Below, in pieces: positions 63,915 through 64,000 of a DNA stretch of 64,000 nucleotides. The translations under genes were made by a program, and so were the position numbers. The notes under the pieces are model-generated. The model worked only from the letters and a program-made list of their open reading frames with translations. It did no database searches and had not been told where the DNA came from. Source of the DNA: Mucisphaera sp965279675 (GTDB lineage Bacteria > Planctomycetota > Phycisphaerae > Phycisphaerales > Phycisphaeraceae); assembly GCF_965279675.1 (NCBI RefSeq), contig NZ_CBDIIJ010000002.1, positions 3,100,001 to 3,164,000 of the forward strand, given 5' to 3'. How positions within the stretch are numbered: position 1 is the first letter of the stretch; each line of letters begins with the position of its first letter.

Positions 63915-64000
63915 ATGTTTCGGATCGAAGGCTAGCCGTTCTCACGGGGTGGTCACGAGGGTCGTCGGTGCCGGTTGTTCGGTTTGTAGGGGTCTTGCGA

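Overview
The window looks like a GC-rich chromosome segment from a marine-type planctomycete of the class Phycisphaerae. The main evidence is five secreted proteins with PEP-CTERM tails ending in Arg-Arg-Arg or a variant, dockerin-like Asp repeats (DLIDLS), a Planctomycetes-style pseudopilin, an unlinked anaerobic sulfatase maturase, and a two-partner secretion pair that implies an outer membrane. The genus cannot be named from the sequence alone.

Layout. 1-5.9 kb: surface proteins (a 3'-truncated metalloprotease-like repeat protein, a dockerin/PEP-CTERM protein and a pseudopilin). 6.2-18.3 kb: an alpha-glucan locus with a CUT1 ABC permease, a solute-binding protein fused to a permease, a membrane-anchored GH13 enzyme, a LacI regulator, a PEP-CTERM surface protein behind a possible LacI-type operator, and a 1069-residue secreted GH13 with PEP-CTERM tail. 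No ABC ATPase is present. 18.3-18.96 kb: an AT-richer islet with palindromic repeats and a frameshifted MafI-like immunity gene. 18.96-21.6 kb: RskA-like anti-sigma, ECF sigma factor and a FAS1-CBM48 protein, which resembles the mycobacterial SigK/RskA/fasciclin arrangement. 21.9-25.8 kb: a CBM48-esterase-PEP-CTERM protein, then a four-gene overlapping operon of unknown function.

26-35.4 kb: a TPR protein with two RNA polymerase alpha-CTD-like domains, Nudix, universal stress protein, a terpenoid-cyclase-fold repeat protein, an SGNH hydrolase, PdxA (opposite strand), a Gfo/Idh/MocA dehydrogenase, two tandem CNNM/CorC-type CBS proteins and a possible PD-(D/E)XK protein. 35.4-41.2 kb (minus): a type IV pilus-like operon whose first and third proteins carry long Met-Gly-Gly tracts; the first is a PilM-PilN fusion. 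41.3-44.1 kb: a PEP-CTERM protein, tRNA-Ala(CGC) and a radical-SAM sulfatase maturase. 44.1-51.2 kb: an exopolysaccharide cluster (nitroreductase-like protein, acyltransferase, pyruvyl transferase, flippase, two glycosyltransferases). 51.5-63.9 kb: a TpsB transporter and a giant TpsA-like exoprotein with twelve 201-bp tandem repeats.

A global feature crosses gene boundaries. To the left of about 22.86 kb the plus strand is C- and A-rich, to the right it is G- and T-rich, whatever the gene direction. The change is abrupt and lies inside the esterase gene. A minimum of cumulative skew of this kind usually marks a replication origin or a rearrangement junction.
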